From: Pseudomonas putida W15Oct28
GTDB lineage: Bacteria; Pseudomonadota; Gammaproteobacteria; Pseudomonadales; Pseudomonadaceae
Direction of reading: 5' to 3'
Length of the DNA stretch: 64,000 nucleotides
Assembly (NCBI RefSeq): GCF_000708715.2
Contig: NZ_JENB01000008.1
Span: 1 to 64,000, forward strand
Under the pieces are notes generated by a model. The model saw nothing but the letters and a program-made list of their open reading frames with translations. It ran no database searches and was not told where the DNA came from. Shown piece by piece: positions 62,245 through 64,000 of the stretch; within the stretch, counting starts at the first letter, position 1, and each line of letters starts with the position of its first letter. Both the position numbers and the translations under genes were made by a program.

Positions 62245-64000
62245 GTGGTTCCCTCATCTGCTGCCCGTCAACGTGGCGCAATCGGCCTCATGGCGGTGAT
62301 TACCCTGGGCCTGGCCCTGTTGTTCATGCTGGTGGTGATCGACAGCGGCCGCCTGTACCTGGAGAAGCGCAAGCTGCAGCGCATTGCCGACATGTCGGCG
62401 CTGGAAGCGGCAGGCCAGTTTGCCGTGTGCACCGGCAGCGGGCCCCAGGCCAACGCGATTGCCCGCACCGCCGCCACCCGCAACGGCCATGCGGCCAGCA
62501 ACCCGCTGACAGCCAGTTGCGGGTACTTGCAGACCGGCGCCAACAGCTTGCGCACCTTCACCAGTGACAACAATCGCAATGAAGCCATCCGGGTCGATGT
62601 GAGCAATACGGTGCCCACCAGTGTTGCGGCGGGGGTGTATAGCCTGGCGCAGGGCAGTGGTGTGCCGTTGACCACGACCTTGCAGGCACATGCGGTGGCA
62701 TCGTCGCCTTTGCCGCCGCAGGCGATGTTGAGTATTCGGACCACGCTGGCGACCGTCGATTCGCGGCAGTCGGTTTTGCTCAATGCGCTGCTCGGCGCCT
62801 TGGGGGGCGGCGCGCAACTTGATCTGGCGGGATGGAAAGGGCTTGCTGCCACGGACATCAATTTGCTCAGTTACATTGACGCATTGATGATCGACCTGAA
62901 ACTGACTGCCGGTGACTACAAGCAGCTGCTGACTGCCAACGCAACCGCTACCCAACTGGTGCAGGCCGCTATCAAGGTACTACAGCAAAGCGGGGCTGCC
63001 GCCAGTGTGATAACCAACCTGGGCACTGTGGCGTTGGGGATGAGCAACGGCACGCTTCTGCATTTGAACGAGCTACTGAATATCCAGAACGGCACTGCCC
63101 AATCCGGGCTGGATGCCAACATTCAATTGCTGCAACTTGTGCAGGGCGTCATCCTACTGGCGCTCAACGAAAACGCAGTTTCTGTGGACTTACCCATCAG
63201 CGTGCTGGGCCTGGTCAATGGTCGAGTGCGCTTGAAGGTCATTGAACCTATGCAGATGTCGGCGGTGGGTGATCCCCGCAAGGATGAACTGCGCGTGCAA
63301 ACGGCCCAGGTGCGGACGTTGATTTCGTTGGACCTGCCGCTACTCAATACGGTCTTGGGATTGGCAAATGCAGTACTCAATCTTCTCTCACCCTTGACCA
63401 GCCTGATCAATAGTTTGCTCAGCCTCGATTTGTCCTCTTTGCTTTGCCTGTCGTGTACCCGCAGTGATATCCAGCTCGTTCCGGATGCATTGAAGATAGA
63501 CATTGGCCTGATGGGCGCTGAGGCGACAGCACGGTTGAATCCGCAAGCTTCAGACACTTTCAATTGCGCCCCCAAGCGTTTGACCGCTCAAACCCAAAGT
63601 TCTGCAGCCAAAATTGCAATAGGTCGCTTTGCCTCGCCAGACGCCTTCTTCATCAATGGCACCACCGAGGTCAAGGCGCTGCCTTTGGTTGATATCGGTA
63701 CGAAAAAGTGTGGTTTGCTGGGTTGCGATGCACGTGTTCCATTCGGTGGCGGTGGTCTGGGCCTTCGCGTCGATACCAAGGTTCTGGGCAGCGGTGCATC
63801 AGAGCGCGCGCTGGTCTTCCAATCGCCCTCCAGCACCCCGCCCAACATCGGCCAGGCTCCGTTCTTCCTGAAAATGAAGACAGCCAACGACAACGTTGTC
63901 GGCAGCCTCAGCGACACCCTGTCGGGCGTACATCTGGAAGCCTATAAACCCATCGGCAACAGCGGTCTTGGCACAGTGTTGGTGATCGTCTCCAACGTAC
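62245..64000 (+). CDS. TadG-like pilus-assembly-type protein (3' end cut by window)
   Basis: An open frame from GTG 62245 (AAAGGAG five bases upstream) to the window edge, 585 codons so far. Residues 8-35 form a membrane anchor (RQRGAIGLMAVITLGLALLFMLVVIDSG) followed by RLYLEKRKLQRIADMSALEAAGQFAVC, the Tad/TadG N-terminal signature (PF13400 type). A long extracytoplasmic part follows with Leu-rich stretches and several Cys residues (LLCLSCTRSD, GTKKCGLLGC). No other tad genes are visible, so a link to Flp pili depends on the sequence to the right. Confidence 0.8.
   Translation, partial: MVPSSAARQRGAIGLMAVITLGLALLFMLVVIDSGRLYLEKRKLQRIADMSALEAAGQFAVCTGSGPQANAIARTAATRNGHAASNPLTASCGYLQTGANSLRTFTSDNNRNEAIRVDVSNTVPTSVAAGVYSLAQGSGVPLTTTLQAHAVASSPLPPQAMLSIRTTLATVDSRQSVLLNALLGALGGGAQLDLAGWKGLAATDINLLSYIDALMIDLKLTAGDYKQLLTANATATQLVQAAIKVLQQSGAAASVITNLGTVALGMSNGTLLHLNELLNIQNGTAQSGLDANIQLLQLVQGVILLALNENAVSVDLPISVLGLVNGRVRLKVIEPMQMSAVGDPRKDELRVQTAQVRTLISLDLPLLNTVLGLANAVLNLLSPLTSLINSLLSLDLSSLLCLSCTRSDIQLVPDALKIDIGLMGAEATARLNPQASDTFNCAPKRLTAQTQSSAAKIAIGRFASPDAFFINGTTEVKALPLVDIGTKKCGLLGCDARVPFGGGGLGLRVDTKVLGSGASERALVFQSPSSTPPNIGQAPFFLKMKTANDNVVGSLSDTLSGVHLEAYKPIGNSGLGTVLVIVSNV

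Noticed and set aside
1..64000. tRNA, rRNA, insertion sequence or prophage genes
   Set aside because: None was recognised on either strand by cloverleaf, conserved rRNA segments, transposase motifs or phage structural genes.

Overview
The window looks like a chromosomal segment of a Pseudomonas putida-group bacterium. It is GC-rich, uses GGAG-type ribosome binding sites, and is dotted with at least 18 REP-type palindromic elements. From memory, the gene order resembles the P. putida KT2440 region that carries mcpS, pcaHG, cioAB, ppoR, radA, cstA, fabV, the short LOV gene and hmgABC. No rRNA, tRNA, IS element, prophage or CRISPR array was found. Both ends cut a gene: a LysR regulator on the left and a TadG-like protein on the right.

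Layout. 1-5.5 kb: LysR regulators, a TauE/SafE exporter, an ABM monooxygenase, an MdaB-type quinone reductase and a gamma-glutamyltransferase. 5.6-11.7 kb: the chemoreceptor McpS, a YpfJ-type metalloprotease, protocatechuate 3,4-dioxygenase (pcaHG) behind a PcaQ-like operator, a periplasmic cupin and another LysR. 11.8-19.1 kb: trmA overlapping an AzgA-type purine permease, a GNAT, an MFS exporter, and the cyanide-insensitive oxidase operon cioAB with a 51-codon DUF2474 gene under an ANR-type box. 19.2-26.5 kb: rlmG, the LuxR solo ppoR, fpr, mscL, radA, an NCS2 nucleobase transporter and a PilZ protein. 26.7-34.7 kb: cstA with a YbdD-like gene, a COG0523 GTPase, a MetF-MetV-like fusion divergent from a compact MetE-like protein, a short-chain dehydrogenase, and a thiolase whose 3' end has been replaced by REP sequence.

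34.9-41.2 kb looks accessory: a PepSY/cytochrome b pair, an unusual tandem array built from REP-pair spacers, and an agu2ABCA'-type agmatine operon with a divergent LysR. 41.4-48.6 kb: fabV, an alpha/beta hydrolase, folM-DUF1244-HopJ, an ABM-type membrane protein, then a probable light-sensing cluster (LitR-type MerR regulator, PilZ-like protein, short LOV photoreceptor) and a flavodoxin. 48.8-52.9 kb: a LysR regulator with lrgAB-like genes, an alpha/beta hydrolase and a hydroxyacyl-CoA dehydrogenase-like protein. 53-57.5 kb: a candidate small RNA, then hmgR and hmgA-fahA-maiA for homogentisate breakdown with clear HmgR operators. 57.5-64 kb: SirB1, leucine dehydrogenase, SOS-controlled yebG, small DUF3077/DUF6124/DUF3509 proteins, psiE and the start of a TadG-like protein.

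Much of the window is catabolic and sensory: aromatic ring cleavage (pcaHG, hmg), TCA-acid chemotaxis (mcpS), agmatine, purine and peptide use, respiratory flexibility (cio) and light sensing. The observations I rate highest are the MetF-MetV fusion facing a MetE N-domain relic with tandem MetR-like boxes, the REP-mediated loss of the thiolase catalytic Cys, the REP-spacer minisatellite, and the hmgR-downstream sRNA candidate. Family names come from recognising sequence motifs; no search was run.
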